Below are positions 40,048-49,915 of a DNA stretch of 64,000 nucleotides, piece by piece. Where the stretch lies: assembly GCF_014202295.1 (NCBI RefSeq), contig NZ_JACHGM010000001.1, positions 1-64,000 of the forward strand. The letters are read 5' to 3'. A program made the translations under genes and the position numbers. Below the pieces are notes generated by a model. It had not been told where the DNA came from. It was given only the letters and a program-made list of their open reading frames with translations, and made no database searches. The first letter of the stretch is position 1, and every line of letters begins with the position of its first letter. The DNA is from Borreliella afzelii. GTDB lineage: Bacteria; Spirochaetota; Spirochaetia; Borreliales; Borreliaceae.

Positions 40048-40984
40048 AGCTCTCTTCTAAATAATCTTTTTTGTCATAAAATTTATGTATAACTATATCA
40101 ATAGACAATATATTGATTATTGTATACTTAAGTACGTTAGTAATAATATAGGTTCTAAGCATTTCTGTATTATTAAGCAAGTTATTTCCAAGGGGAATAT
40201 TTAAAAATAATTTAAAAAGGTAATTACTTCCATCTTTTTTAATTTTAAGATCATAAACAATATAACTTCTATCGTATTCAGAAACACAATGTTCAATAAT
40301 TTGCCTTACAGCTCTCTTAGAAATAGATAAAACACCTTCTTCATAAAAGTGAGGCCTTACAACAGATCGAATATAATTTTTCTTCTTAGTAAAAAACCAT
40401 CCACTTTTAAAAAAAACTTTAATTGGGTTTAATAGTAAATTAGGCCTAACAGACTTTATTTCAAAAGCAGCTGCTGGTACAACATGTTCTCCCATTTGCC
40501 TTGAAATCCTTGCTTTTTCTATTTCCTGCCTAGTTGAGACATCTGTTATGTAAATAATCTTAAAAACATTTGGCAACAAAAGTCTTGAAATTATTTTATC
40601 TATCATTTTAAGACTTGTCCCTAATATTAATATTTTATTAAATTCTTCTCTTCCTAGAACTTCAAGCATTTCACTGCAATGAGCATCATCTTCAAATACA
40701 GATCGCTTTACTGCTCTAAAAACATTATCTTCAAACTTAGCAGAACTACCAGCAATAATTTTCATGTTTTTAATTAACACACCATCATCAATGATTAAAG
40801 GTATTGAATATTTATCTGCTACCAAATGCGATCTAAAGCTCTTGCCAGTTCCAGCAGATCCTACCAATGCATACACTTTCACTCTAACAAATTTATGCTT
40901 AATGCTGGTTGCAAAGTTTTTAACCTTGCTTAATATTTTTTTCAAAAAAAAATTACTTGAAAAATTCTGAAAATTCATAAACAT
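40037..40984 (-). CDS. P-loop protein with Asp23/Gls24-like C-terminal domain, function unknown
   Basis: I do not recognise a characterised homologue. Residues 37-200 look like an NTPase with Walker A VGSAGTGKS (42-49), an IIDDGVLI strand, ILILGTSLKMIDKI, and SRQMGEHVVPAAAFEIK. The C-terminal ~100 residues (VLSISKRAVRQIIEHC to the end) resemble the Asp23/Gls24 (YloU) small envelope-stress domain; this is a pattern judgement. The frame opens with TTG at 40987; I chose ATG 40984 (AAAGA 8 nt upstream), with ATG 40978 equally possible. It overlaps the upstream pseudouridine synthase gene by 32 nt and murC by 11 nt, so it is tightly coupled to both. Confidence 0.6.
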   Translation of the reverse strand: MFMNFQNFSSNFFLKKILSKVKNFATSIKHKFVRVKVYALVGSAGTGKSFRSHLVADKYSIPLIIDDGVLIKNMKIIAGSSAKFEDNVFRAVKRSVFEDDAHCSEMLEVLGREEFNKILILGTSLKMIDKIISRLLLPNVFKIIYITDVSTRQEIEKARISRQMGEHVVPAAAFEIKSVRPNLLLNPIKVFFKSGWFFTKKKNYIRSVVRPHFYEEGVLSISKRAVRQIIEHCVSEYDRSYIVYDLKIKKDGSNYLFKLFLNIPLGNNLLNNTEMLRTYIITNVLKYTIINILSIDIVIHKFYDKKDYLEESYEG

Positions 40985-41900
40985 CAAAAATATCTTTTAC
41001 TTGCTTTAAAAATTCTAAACTAGGCTTAGCGTAAAATTCATTCTTTTTAAAGAATGCTTCATTAAATTTTACCAAAAAAGCGTGTAAAAAGTAATTGCTT
41101 TTCTCAAATTTATCATGATATTTCTTGTCATTAATTAAAGGGTGATTATTAAACGAACATTGAGCCCTTATTTGATGAGTAAAGCCCGTTTCAATAACAA
41201 TCTCAGCAAGAGTAGCTCTCTTGGAAGACAATATTGGATTAACCTTTGTAATTGCATTAATAAAATCTTTGCCATCTAAAACAAAAGTTTTTTTTAATCT
41301 TTTATTCCTAAACAAATGATTTTTATAAACAACAGTTGACTTAACCTCGCCCAAAAGTATTGCAAAATATTTTTTAGTTATAGACCCACTACTAAATGCT
41401 GTGCTTAACTTTCTTGCAGTATTTATATTTTTTGCAAAAACAATAATACCGGAGGTATTCCTATCAAGTCTATGAACTGCCGAGGGCTTAAAGCTTAAAG
41501 ATCTTAGCTCTTCCTTTAAAAGATAAGCATTCACTAAAAAATCAAGAGAGTTTCTGCCTCCATGAACTAAAATGCCTCTCTGTTTATCCAAAACAAGTAA
41601 ATCACTGTCCTCATAAATTATTCTTTCTCGAATACATTGAAAATCAATATTGCTTTTATAACATTCATTCATAGTTAAGTTCAAACCTTGGGCTAAAGAT
41701 TTATATAAATAAATTTTATCACCCTTACAAACTCTATATGAAAAATGTGATTTTATACCATTCAGCCTAATATCACCCTTTCTAATATGTTTTATTATCC
41801 TGGCTTTAGACAAATTTAAAATTTTAATTAAAATTGAATCTAGTCGCTTGCCATTATCGTTAGCAAGAATTTCTAAAAAAACATACTTATCCAAACGCAA
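40953..41900 (-). CDS. RluA-family RNA pseudouridine synthase with S4 domain
   Basis: The protein converts uridine to pseudouridine in rRNA or tRNA. An N-terminal S4 RNA-binding domain (GKRLDSILIKILNLSKARIIKHIRKGDIRLNG) is followed by the RluA catalytic domain with VLDKQRGILVHGG, the catalytic Asp in AVHRLDRNTSGIIVFAKN, and a GFTHQIRAQCSFNNHPLINDKKY motif. This fits RluC or RluD; the target cannot be assigned. The start appears to be TTG at 41900 with AGGA about 10 nt upstream, since no ATG occurs before the S4 domain. It begins 12 nt after the panF stop. Confidence 0.9.
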   Translation of the reverse strand: MRLDKYVFLEILANDNGKRLDSILIKILNLSKARIIKHIRKGDIRLNGIKSHFSYRVCKGDKIYLYKSLAQGLNLTMNECYKSNIDFQCIRERIIYEDSDLLVLDKQRGILVHGGRNSLDFLVNAYLLKEELRSLSFKPSAVHRLDRNTSGIIVFAKNINTARKLSTAFSSGSITKKYFAILLGEVKSTVVYKNHLFRNKRLKKTFVLDGKDFINAITKVNPILSSKRATLAEIVIETGFTHQIRAQCSFNNHPLINDKKYHDKFEKSNYFLHAFLVKFNEAFFKKNEFYAKPSLEFLKQVKDIFDVYEFSEFFK

Positions 41901-41912
41901 GAAATAACCATC

Positions 41913-43247
41913 CTAATAAACTTTGCTATATTTTTTACAAAAAAAATTAACTATTAAAAATGCACATATAGAAACAAAAAATGATGGAAAAACGGGATGA
42001 AAAAACCAAATATTCAAACCAAAGCATAAAATATACAAATAAAATATCAAGCCTAAAAACATAGAAGCAAATGCTGCTATTTTGCTTACAAAATTCAAAT
42101 AAAGTCCAAAAACAATAATAGAAAAAAATGAAACTTCTAAAGCTCCAAAAGCAAAAATATTAACAAAGAATAAAAAATTGGGAGGAAATAAAGAAAATAC
42201 AAGTATTATTAAAATAAAAAAAATATTAGAAATCTTTATTACTCTGCTAACCTTTACATCTTCTTTTAAATCTTTTTTATAAATAAATATTGACTTTATT
42301 AAAACAGACGTTATTAAGAGCAAATTTGAATCTACTGTAGACATTATTGCAGATAAAAGACCCATAAAAAAAATAAAACAAGAAAAAGGGGTTAAAACTT
42401 TTAAAGCTACATTTAAAACAACTTTATCATTTGGATTTAAATCTGGAAAAAGAATAATGGCAAAAAATCCTATTAAATGCATCAAAATAATTAAAAAACT
42501 GATAATAAAAGTAGAAATGGGAAGAGAAAATTTTATAGCGGTCCCATCTTTAAATGCTATAAAATTATTAATAACCTGAGGTTGCCCTAATATCCCTATT
42601 CCTATTAATATCCAAAAAGAAATTATATATTGTGGCTTTAAGTCAAAATTTGAAGGAAGTAAAAGGTTTTTATCTAAACTAGACATTGCTGTCTTGAATA
42701 AATTATTAATGCCTCCTCCCAAATCTAACATCTTAGAAAACAAAATAACAGATGAAACTATCATTAAAAATGTTTGAATCAAATCCGCATAAGCTACTGC
42801 CTTAAATCCTCCAAAAAATACATAAATAAAAACTAATAGGGCAAAAAGCAAAAGACCCACCACATAATCAATGCCCCAAAAAACTTCTATAAGCTTAGCG
42901 CCACCTATTAATTGAGCAGCAATTAAAAACATTGAAAAAAAAATTAATACACATCCACTCATTACCGCCAAAAAATTACTTTCATATCTATATCTAATAT
43001 AATCAATAATATTGATCGCATTAATTCTTTTTGATTCGCGATTCAATCTCTCACCAACAATAACAAAAACAATTAACGTTGTAGGAATTTGTATAGTAGC
43101 TAATAATATAAAAGATAACCCATACTTATATACAGCAGAAGGACCAGAAATAAAACTACTAGCGCTAATATAGCTAGAAGAAAATAATAAAGCCATAACA
43201 ATAAAATTAATATTTCGATTTGCAAGAAAGTATTTATTTAATAACAA
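41913..43247 (-). CDS. panF: Sodium/pantothenate symporter (SSS family)
   Basis: The 444-residue inner-membrane protein has about 12-13 hydrophobic segments and the sodium-solute symporter fold, with an N-terminal SYISASSFISGPSAVYKYGL (the SSS SSxxSxxxFxGxPGxxYxxG-type motif) and GGFKAVAYADLIQTF. The pantothenate assignment rests on overall similarity and, strongly, on the preceding YhdT-like gene, which pairs with panF in enterobacteria, and on coaBC nearby. The start is a TTG at 43247 with GAGG 7-8 nt upstream. Spirochaetes of this group must import pantothenate, which would make this an important transporter. Confidence 0.85.
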   Translation of the reverse strand: MLLNKYFLANRNINFIVMALLFSSSYISASSFISGPSAVYKYGLSFILLATIQIPTTLIVFVIVGERLNRESKRINAINIIDYIRYRYESNFLAVMSGCVLIFFSMFLIAAQLIGGAKLIEVFWGIDYVVGLLLFALLVFIYVFFGGFKAVAYADLIQTFLMIVSSVILFSKMLDLGGGINNLFKTAMSSLDKNLLLPSNFDLKPQYIISFWILIGIGILGQPQVINNFIAFKDGTAIKFSLPISTFIISFLIILMHLIGFFAIILFPDLNPNDKVVLNVALKVLTPFSCFIFFMGLLSAIMSTVDSNLLLITSVLIKSIFIYKKDLKEDVKVSRVIKISNIFFILIILVFSLFPPNFLFFVNIFAFGALEVSFFSIIVFGLYLNFVSKIAAFASMFLGLIFYLYILCFGLNIWFFHPVFPSFFVSICAFLIVNFFCKKYSKVY

Positions 43248-43306
43248 AAAACTACCTCTATTTTTTTTAAAAAAAATCTAAAAATAAAAAAATTATCAAC
43301 AATGTA

Positions 43307-43501
43307 TCAGGTTTTACTAATTAATAAAATGAAAAAACAAACCAAAAAAAAAATTATGCTGGGAAACAAAATTCCTGACCAAAAAAACCATAAAGGAATA
43401 TTAAATATAATAGCTGATGTGTCAATAAAATAGGCAAAACAAAACCACAAAAAAAACATACAAACATACAATAATATAGCGTACAAAACCCTATTTCTCA
43501 T
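43307..43501 (-). CDS. YhdT-like small membrane protein (DUF997)
   Basis: A 64-residue, two-helix membrane protein with the DUF997/YhdT pattern: a first helix ending LWFCFAYFIDTSAII, a NIPLWFFWSGILFPSII block, then a hydrophobic end. In E. coli yhdT directly precedes panF, and here it precedes panF by 59 nt on the same strand. It may be an accessory subunit of the symporter; that role is inferred from neighbourhood. ATG at 43501 has AAGG about 9 nt upstream; an in-frame TTG at 43510 is rejected because it would cover the ribosome binding site. Confidence 0.7.
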   Translation of the reverse strand: MRNRVLYAILLYVCMFFLWFCFAYFIDTSAIIFNIPLWFFWSGILFPSIIFFLVCFFILLISKT

Positions 43502-43560
43502 TAAAAACAACCTTGACTAAAGGACATCAAAATTTATAAATTCATATACAATGAATATTA

Positions 43561-43566
43561 TATAAT
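43561..43566 (+). promoter_or_regulatory. Candidate -10 element for coaBC
   Basis: TATAAT ends 9 nt before the coaBC ATG at 43576, so the 5' untranslated region would be only 2-3 nt. No Shine-Dalgarno precedes the ATG. The 17-bp upstream hexamer (AAATTC) is a poor -35. Confidence 0.4.
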
Positions 43567-43575
43567 ATACATTAT

Positions 43576-44748
43576 ATGAATAAAAACAAACATATATTAA
43601 TTGGTATATGTGGGGGCATAGCCTCTTACAAGTCAGTTTACATAGTTTCCAGTTTAGTTAAATTAGGATACAATGTCAAAGTTGTAATGACAAAAAATGC
43701 AACTAAATTTATTACTCCACTAACTTTAGAAACCATTTCTAAAAACAAAATAATTACTAATTTGTGGGATTTAGACCATAACGAAGTTGAACATATAAAA
43801 ATTGCAAAATGGGCTCACCTAATTCTTATTATTCCTGCTACTTACAATACAATATCTAAAATTGCATCAGGAATTGCTAATGATGCATTAACTACAATAA
43901 TATCTGCAAGCACAGCCCCCACTTATTTTGCAATAGCAATGAATAGCGCAATGTATTCAAACCCTATTTTAAAAGAAAATATAAAAAAGCTTAAAACTTA
44001 TCATTATAAATTCATTGAGCCTGATGAAGGATTTTTGGCTTGCTCATCAAATGCTTTAGGACGCCTTAAAAATGAAGACAAAATTATAAAAATAATACTA
44101 AATGAATTTAATCAAAAAGATTGCCTAAAAAATAAAAAAATACTTATAACAGCCTCCAGAACTGAAGAATCAGTAGACCCAATTCGCTATTTTTCAAATA
44201 CATCAACGGGAAAAATGGGGTTTTGTTTGGCACAAGAAGCTGTAAAACTGGGAGCTCAAGTTACAATTATTACAGGACCAACCAATGAAAACGAACCTGA
44301 AGGGGTCAATATTATAAAAATAAAAACTGCAATGGAAATGTACGAGGAAGTTCTCAAAATATATAATAAATTTGAAATAATAATTGGAGCCGCAGCTGTT
44401 GCTGATTTTAGACCTAAACACATTTTCAATAATAAAATTAAAAAAAATAAAACCAATAGATTATATATAAAATTAGTAAAAAATCCTGACATAATTCAAC
44501 ACATAGGACACAATAAACTTAAAAACCAAATTGTTGTTGGATTTTGCGCTGAAAATTCTAAGAATTTAATTCAAAAAGCTAAAGAAAAATTAAAAAAGAA
44601 AAATTTGGACTTTATTATTGCAAATGAACTTAAATATTTTGGCTCAAACTTAAACAAAATTTATATAATAAACAAACAAAGCATAAAAGAACTACCAGAA
44701 ATGGAAAAATCAAAAGTAGCTAAAGAAATTTTAAAAATTTTGTACTAA
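43576..44748 (+). CDS. coaBC: Bifunctional phosphopantothenoylcysteine decarboxylase/synthase
   Basis: This protein makes 4'-phosphopantetheine for coenzyme A. The N-terminal CoaC flavoprotein domain has GICGGIASYKSVYI, the catalytic His in EHIKIAKWAH, PATYNTISKIASGIANDALTT, and the Cys loop EGFLACSSNALGR with Cys156. The C-terminal CoaB domain begins ILITASRTEESVDPIRYFSN with the STGKMG motif and has a KKNKTNRLYIKLVKNPDII segment. The 390-residue length is normal. It is divergent from yhdT-panF across 74 bp, so uptake and use of pantothenate sit side by side. It is convergent with the HEAT-repeat gene. Confidence 0.95.
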   Translation: MNKNKHILIGICGGIASYKSVYIVSSLVKLGYNVKVVMTKNATKFITPLTLETISKNKIITNLWDLDHNEVEHIKIAKWAHLILIIPATYNTISKIASGIANDALTTIISASTAPTYFAIAMNSAMYSNPILKENIKKLKTYHYKFIEPDEGFLACSSNALGRLKNEDKIIKIILNEFNQKDCLKNKKILITASRTEESVDPIRYFSNTSTGKMGFCLAQEAVKLGAQVTIITGPTNENEPEGVNIIKIKTAMEMYEEVLKIYNKFEIIIGAAAVADFRPKHIFNNKIKKNKTNRLYIKLVKNPDIIQHIGHNKLKNQIVVGFCAENSKNLIQKAKEKLKKKNLDFIIANELKYFGSNLNKIYIINKQSIKELPEMEKSKVAKEILKILY

Positions 44749-44772
44749 TACTGCTTTAAGAGTTATTAATAA

Positions 44773-46179
44773 TCAATAATCTTTTAAAAGCATTTTAATA
44801 TACTCAGAGTTAGTTTCACTTTTAATTCTTTTAAGCTTGTCAGAAAGTGCTGAGGATTTATTATAAATAGCTCCTTTTAATGCAAAATGCATTAAATCAA
44901 CATTTTTACTATCAATGATTTTAGAATAAAAATTATCAAAATTACCCTTTTTACCGGCCAACATTGAAGCAATGCCTTTTAAAACATTTGAGGGTCTATT
45001 AACATTTTCTTTATTAACGATTTCTAAAGCAATTGACAATGCTTTTAGAGAATCCTTATCCAAAAGGTAGCTAAACATTGAAATTTTAAAACTATTGTCA
45101 ATCTTAAAATCAAACATAATGTTTTTCATCTCAATATCCCCAAGATCCATATCAATTAAAGCCTTAGCAGAAGCCTCCCTAACTTTAAGAGATGGATCGC
45201 TTTTAACCTTATAAATCAGAATATCCTTTGCTGAAGAGTCCTTATGGCCTTTAATAGCATTAATGGCTTTAAATCTAATATTATCATCAGAATCTCTTAA
45301 AAATCCTTGTAAAATCTCTTTGGACTTTAAAGAAGGATCTTTAGATAAAGAAGCAATAATAGCCAATTTAACATTTAAGTTATTATTATTGTTCTGAAGA
45401 TACAAATCAGCATTTGTAGTTACTTTATCTGGAGCAAGATATGACAACGCTTCGATTGCAGCAGCCTTAATTGATGGGCTTTCGTAACTATCCAACGAAA
45501 TTTCATAAATTCTATCCTGATAATCAACAGCAGCCATTTTTCCAAGAGCAATAAGTATTTCTCTTCTAGCGCCATCATTTCCAGAATATTTTTCAAAAAC
45601 TTCCATCATATTTTTAGAATATTCAAGAGAATTAAGCTCTCCTAGATAATAGGCTGCAATAGATACCACATTACCCTCTTTATTTTCAAGAATCTCAATA
45701 AGAGTTTTTTTTAATTTTTCTTTATCATCAAACTCTTTAAGATATGAAATTGCCAAGCCAAGTAGAGCATTTGAATATCTTTTACTCTCATAATTTTCAA
45801 GAATATAATTTGCTGTATCAATACCCCCTGAATACTTAAGAGAAATAAACAATTCAAGTATCTCTTTTTTAATCTCAACATTAAAGGTTTTCTCAAGTCT
45901 TTTTTTAAGAGAAAAATTATATTGACTATCACTTGATTTTTTAAGAGCTTTTATAATGCTTGTAACTTGACTATCAAGTCCATAAAGAATTGTATCGTTA
46001 ACATACTTGCTCTCTAAACCAGCATTAGAAAAATTCTCACTCCTAGAAGAATCTTTTTTCTCAAGCTTATTTTCTGTAGTTTCGGGCAACAAAGGAGGAT
46101 TAGGAAGAACTGGAAAGTTAATATTTTGAGAATATACATTTAAAATAGGCAAAAAAAATAAAAAATTAAAATATTTCAT
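44773..46179 (-). CDS. Exported HEAT-repeat protein
   Basis: The 468-residue protein has a signal peptide (YFNFLFFLPILNVYSQ) and no lipobox Cys, so it is likely periplasmic. A Pro-rich linker follows, then from residue about 130 a series of HEAT repeats with alternating helices, recognisable in VVSIAAYYLGELNSLEYSKN, REILIALGKMAAVDYQDRI, IKAAAIEALSYLAPDKV, IRFKAINAIKGHKD and VREASAKALIDMDLGD. Such solenoids are protein-binding scaffolds. The start overlaps the murJ stop by 4 nt (ATGA), so it ends the long minus-strand operon and may assist envelope assembly; partner unknown. Confidence 0.8.
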   Translation of the reverse strand: MKYFNFLFFLPILNVYSQNINFPVLPNPPLLPETTENKLEKKDSSRSENFSNAGLESKYVNDTILYGLDSQVTSIIKALKKSSDSQYNFSLKKRLEKTFNVEIKKEILELFISLKYSGGIDTANYILENYESKRYSNALLGLAISYLKEFDDKEKLKKTLIEILENKEGNVVSIAAYYLGELNSLEYSKNMMEVFEKYSGNDGARREILIALGKMAAVDYQDRIYEISLDSYESPSIKAAAIEALSYLAPDKVTTNADLYLQNNNNNLNVKLAIIASLSKDPSLKSKEILQGFLRDSDDNIRFKAINAIKGHKDSSAKDILIYKVKSDPSLKVREASAKALIDMDLGDIEMKNIMFDFKIDNSFKISMFSYLLDKDSLKALSIALEIVNKENVNRPSNVLKGIASMLAGKKGNFDNFYSKIIDSKNVDLMHFALKGAIYNKSSALSDKLKRIKSETNSEYIKMLLKDY

Positions 46180-47696
46180 AAAGTATCCCTCCTAATAAAC
46201 CTAAAAATTTTATTTATTCCTAAAACAGAATAACAAATAAACAAAATAAAAATACTAACAATTCCTGCCGCAATTAAAAAATAAAGATTTTTAAAACTAA
46301 AACCCACATCCCACTGAAGCTTCTCAAAAAAGAAATAAATTATATATAAAGGGAAAAGTGTAATAATTGACTTTATAAGAACAAATAAAATCTCAATTAA
46401 ATTGATTTTAACTCCACTTTTTAATATTATAAAATAAAAAACAATCACACAAATCATAAAAGAAATAGATTGGGCTAATGCTAAAGCATTCAAACCATAA
46501 TAATTAATACCAAAAACAGAAAGTAAAATATCAAGAATAGAAAATAAAACGCTCAAATAAAATGGTGTTTTTGCATCACGAATAGAAAAATAATATTTTT
46601 GGAAAAAACTAAACATCGAATAAAAAAGTAAGCCTACAAGAAAACATTTCAAAACTCCCGCTGTTTTTTGAGTATCATAAATAGAAAACTTGCCCCCCAT
46701 AAGAAACAAATTTAAAATATAATCAGACCAAATAAACATCAAAAAAGACACTGGAATAAAAATTAACAATAAAATTTTAATTCCATCCACTAAAAGGGTG
46801 TTTAATTTTACATTTTTTCCCAAAACAGCATATTCTGCCATTTTGGGAAAAATTACTGTTGCAATAGAAATATAAAAAATTCCCACAGGAAGCTGATAAT
46901 AAACCACAGCATTACTAAAAATAGAAACACTTCCTATCTCAAGGGTAGATGCTAATGCAAATGAAATCTGTTGAGTAATAATTGAAATAGAAAATCCAAA
47001 AATCATACGAACCCATCTGCTTAAAAAATTCAAAAATACCTTTTCTCTAAAATAAAATGCTGGCTTCCAGGCAAAACCAATAATAAGGCAATTTACAAAC
47101 GGAATCAGAAATTGTAACCCACCGCCAAAAATTACGCCAATAACAGCACTATATATTCCAAAACGACCATACAATAAAAATATGCTCAATATTATTCCAA
47201 AAGAAAACATAATAGGCGAAAATGAAGGAATAAAAAAAATTTTATATGAATTTAGAACAGATATGAAGATTGACGATAAACTTATTAATAAAATATATAA
47301 TACCAAATAACTAAATACAGAACTTGCAAAAATTAAGTTTTCTCCCCTATAATAAGACAGAAAATACATTATAGGCTTAGCAAAAATAATCATAACTAAA
47401 ACAATTAAACCAATAGAAATAACATTAAAGGTTATAACAGTTCTGAAAAAAGAAACGGCTTTTTCGTGTGATTTGTTTTTTTCATATGTAAATTCAGGTA
47501 AAAAAGCCGAAGTCATTGCGCCCTCTGAAAGAATTTTGCGCAAATTATTAGGAATGTTGAAAACGTAGTTAAAAATATCAGCATCAAGATTTGCGCCAAA
47601 ATAATAAGAGAAAATCTTTATCTTTGCAAACCCCATTATTCGTGAAAAAAAAGTAGAAATCATGACCAAAACCGTAGAAACAACGTATTTATTCAT
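46176..47696 (-). CDS. murJ: Lipid II flippase MurJ (MviN family)
   Basis: MurJ translocates lipid II across the inner membrane for peptidoglycan synthesis. The protein has about 14 hydrophobic segments and the MviN N-terminal signature: [20 protein letters not shown], then [20 protein letters not shown] and [11 protein letters not shown] at 47696 is chosen: GAGGGA lies 8 nt upstream, and the product starts just before the conserved first helix; the frame itself opens at 47714. The start overlaps the tgt 3' end by 8 nt, and the stop overlaps the HEAT gene start by 4 nt. Confidence 0.93.
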   Translation of the reverse strand: MNKYVVSTVLVMISTFFSRIMGFAKIKIFSYYFGANLDADIFNYVFNIPNNLRKILSEGAMTSAFLPEFTYEKNKSHEKAVSFFRTVITFNVISIGLIVLVMIIFAKPIMYFLSYYRGENLIFASSVFSYLVLYILLISLSSIFISVLNSYKIFFIPSFSPIMFSFGIILSIFLLYGRFGIYSAVIGVIFGGGLQFLIPFVNCLIIGFAWKPAFYFREKVFLNFLSRWVRMIFGFSISIITQQISFALASTLEIGSVSIFSNAVVYYQLPVGIFYISIATVIFPKMAEYAVLGKNVKLNTLLVDGIKILLLIFIPVSFLMFIWSDYILNLFLMGGKFSIYDTQKTAGVLKCFLVGLLFYSMFSFFQKYYFSIRDAKTPFYLSVLFSILDILLSVFGINYYGLNALALAQSISFMICVIVFYFIILKSGVKINLIEILFVLIKSIITLFPLYIIYFFFEKLQWDVGFSFKNLYFLIAAGIVSIFILFICYSVLGINKIFRFIRRDTL

Positions 47697-48816
47697 CAAA
47701 ATTTCCCTCTTCATACTTTTTTAAATATGAAGTTCTAAAGTTCAAAAAATCATCATTTAAAATTGCCGTTCTAATCTTTGAAATCAATCTAAACATATAA
47801 TAAATATTATGCTCACTTGCCAAAATTATTCCAAAAAGCTCTCTCGATTTTATCAAATGTCTTAAATATCCTCTTGAATACCTTGTACATAAGGTACAGC
47901 CACAATCTTTCTCTACCGGGGAAGTATCATCTTTGTACTCCTTCCTACCAATTCGCATAATTCCATTATCTGTCAAAAGAGACCCATGCCTAGCAATCCT
48001 TGCAGGATTAACACAGTCAAAAATATCAATACCATGGTATATAGCATCAAGTATGTAGTGGGGAGTACCAATGCCCATTACATATCTTGGTTTTTCTCTT
48101 GGTATCAATAAAGAACTATATTCAAGAATTTCCAAATATTTTTCTCTTGGTTCTCCAACAGAAATGCCTCCAATGGCAATACCCGGGCTATCTAATTCTA
48201 ATATATCATTAATGCTTCTTTTCCTTAAATCTTTAAAAAAATTTCCTTGGGTTATTAAAAATAAAAGCCCGTTGTATTCCTCTTTTTTATTTTTATAAGC
48301 CTTAAATGTACTACGAGCCCAATTGGTTGTAATATTTGTATATAAATTGGCTTCATTATAATCAATCCCATAAGAACTGCAAATATCAAGTGGCATAATA
48401 ATATCGCTGCCAAAAGTTTCTTGCATGGCAAATACTCCCTCAGGAGTAAAATAATGATGAGATCCATCTAAATGAGATTTAAAATGTACACCTTTTAAAT
48501 CAATTTTTCTCAGACCAGAAAGAGAAAACACCTGAAATCCACCCGAATCGGTTAAAAAATTTTTATTCCAAGTTGTAAAATTATGCAGACCACCATATTT
48601 TTCAATAGTTTTAATGCCCGGTCTTAAATATAAATGATAAGTATTTGCAAGCATTAAATTACATTCTAACTTCTCAAGAACAGTATGTTTTAATCCTTTC
48701 ATTGCCCCTAAAGTACCAACTGGCATAAAACAAGGAGTATCTACTCTGCCATGAGGAAGATTTAAAAATCCAACTCTTGCATTAGAATGTTTGTCATTCT
48801 TAATTACGCTAAACAT
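47689..48816 (-). CDS. tgt: Queuine tRNA-ribosyltransferase
   Basis: This enzyme exchanges guanine at tRNA position 34 for a queuine-type base. The 375-residue protein has the catalytic Asp90 in [13 protein letters not shown], the PLDICSSYG substrate segment with the second Asp, [26 protein letters not shown], and the zinc site [17 protein letters not shown] with a distal His. Length is normal. The next gene (murJ) starts within its last codons. Queuosine biosynthesis genes such as queA are not in the window, so the substrate base may be salvaged. Confidence 0.96.
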   Translation of the reverse strand: MFSVIKNDKHSNARVGFLNLPHGRVDTPCFMPVGTLGAMKGLKHTVLEKLECNLMLANTYHLYLRPGIKTIEKYGGLHNFTTWNKNFLTDSGGFQVFSLSGLRKIDLKGVHFKSHLDGSHHYFTPEGVFAMQETFGSDIIMPLDICSSYGIDYNEANLYTNITTNWARSTFKAYKNKKEEYNGLLFLITQGNFFKDLRKRSINDILELDSPGIAIGGISVGEPREKYLEILEYSSLLIPREKPRYVMGIGTPHYILDAIYHGIDIFDCVNPARIARHGSLLTDNGIMRIGRKEYKDDTSPVEKDCGCTLCTRYSRGYLRHLIKSRELFGIILASEHNIYYMFRLISKIRTAILNDDFLNFRTSYLKKYEEGNFDE

Positions 48817-48847
48817 ATAAACATCCTAAATAATTATTATATATATA

Positions 48848-49915
48848 TTATTTTCTAACAATCCTATAAACAAGAAAATTAATAATTAAAAAAAATATAG
48901 TTGTAAAAGAGCTTGCCACATATATGTTTAAATAGCCAAGATCCGCCAAAAAACTAAAAATTACAATAGAAATAACATAAACAACAGCAAAAGCAATACT
49001 ATTTAATAAACTGAGTATAAAAATATTTTTCTTAAGAGCAAGAGCAATAAACCCAACAGTAAAGCTGAGAAGCATTAATCTAAATGAAAAAAATATCCTA
49101 TTTAACAAATCAAACAATGCATCAGAATAATTTAAATGTTCACTTTTGAGAAAACTTATCCAATTAATAAGCTTGGTAAAATTTAATGCCTTTGACGATA
49201 ACATCACAGTTCTTATGTAATCAGGCTCTAGCTTAATAATTCCTGTTCCATCAAGAACATCATAGGCATTCTCCTTAATTTTTCTACCAACCTTAACAAA
49301 CTCTCTAATACCATAAAGCTTCCATTTATTATCTTTCCATTCAGCTTTATTTATATCATACCTTGTTTGAAACTCATCTTTACTGTCTTTGATTATAATC
49401 ATTAAGTTAGAAAAAGCATTCTCATCAATATCATAAGATTTAATATTATAAATTTCTCTAGCAAGATCTCTAATTATTATAGTTTTATCAATAGACCCAT
49501 TATTGCCAATGCTATTCTTAATCAAAAGATCTCTTTTTGCTACAGTATCTATTACTAGATAATTATCAAAAAAGAAAAGAACAACTGAAATAAATACACT
49601 AATCAAAATGATTGGTCTTAATATCCTGGTAAGTGGAACTCCACAACTAAAAAGACCTATTATTTCATTTCTCATAGAGAGATTGCCAATAAGATTAGAA
49701 ATAGCAAAAAGAAAAGATAAAGCAACTCCATCTGAGAAAGCTTTTGGCAAATACAAATAATAAATATAAAAAATATCCTTAAGGCTAATATTTTTTTCAA
49801 GAAAATTGAGAAGATTAACAAATAAATCACCAAGAATAATTAAAATCATGAAAATTAGGTTCATGGATAAAAAAGTAAGAATGATACTTTTTACAAAAAG
49901 CTTATCTATTTTCAT
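48848..49915 (-). CDS. LptF/LptG-family permease (second of pair)
   Basis: This inner-membrane protein of the YjgP/YjgQ family has two N-terminal helices, then a helix pair (SFLFAISNLIGNLSMRNEIIGLFSCGVPLTRILRP region) with the family's E-I-x-G-L-x-S-C-G coupling segment, a soluble domain of about 150 residues, and C-terminal helices. In LPS-bearing bacteria LptF and LptG form the permease of the LptB2FG exporter. I cannot tell F from G. The frame opens at 50056, but the true start is ATG 49915, which overlaps the preceding permease stop as ATGA. It lies upstream of tgt. Lack of LPS in this group makes the cargo an open question. Confidence 0.8.
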   Translation of the reverse strand: MKIDKLFVKSIILTFLSMNLIFMILIILGDLFVNLLNFLEKNISLKDIFYIYYLYLPKAFSDGVALSFLFAISNLIGNLSMRNEIIGLFSCGVPLTRILRPIILISVFISVVLFFFDNYLVIDTVAKRDLLIKNSIGNNGSIDKTIIIRDLAREIYNIKSYDIDENAFSNLMIIIKDSKDEFQTRYDINKAEWKDNKWKLYGIREFVKVGRKIKENAYDVLDGTGIIKLEPDYIRTVMLSSKALNFTKLINWISFLKSEHLNYSDALFDLLNRIFFSFRLMLLSFTVGFIALALKKNIFILSLLNSIAFAVVYVISIVIFSFLADLGYLNIYVASSFTTIFFLIINFLVYRIVRK

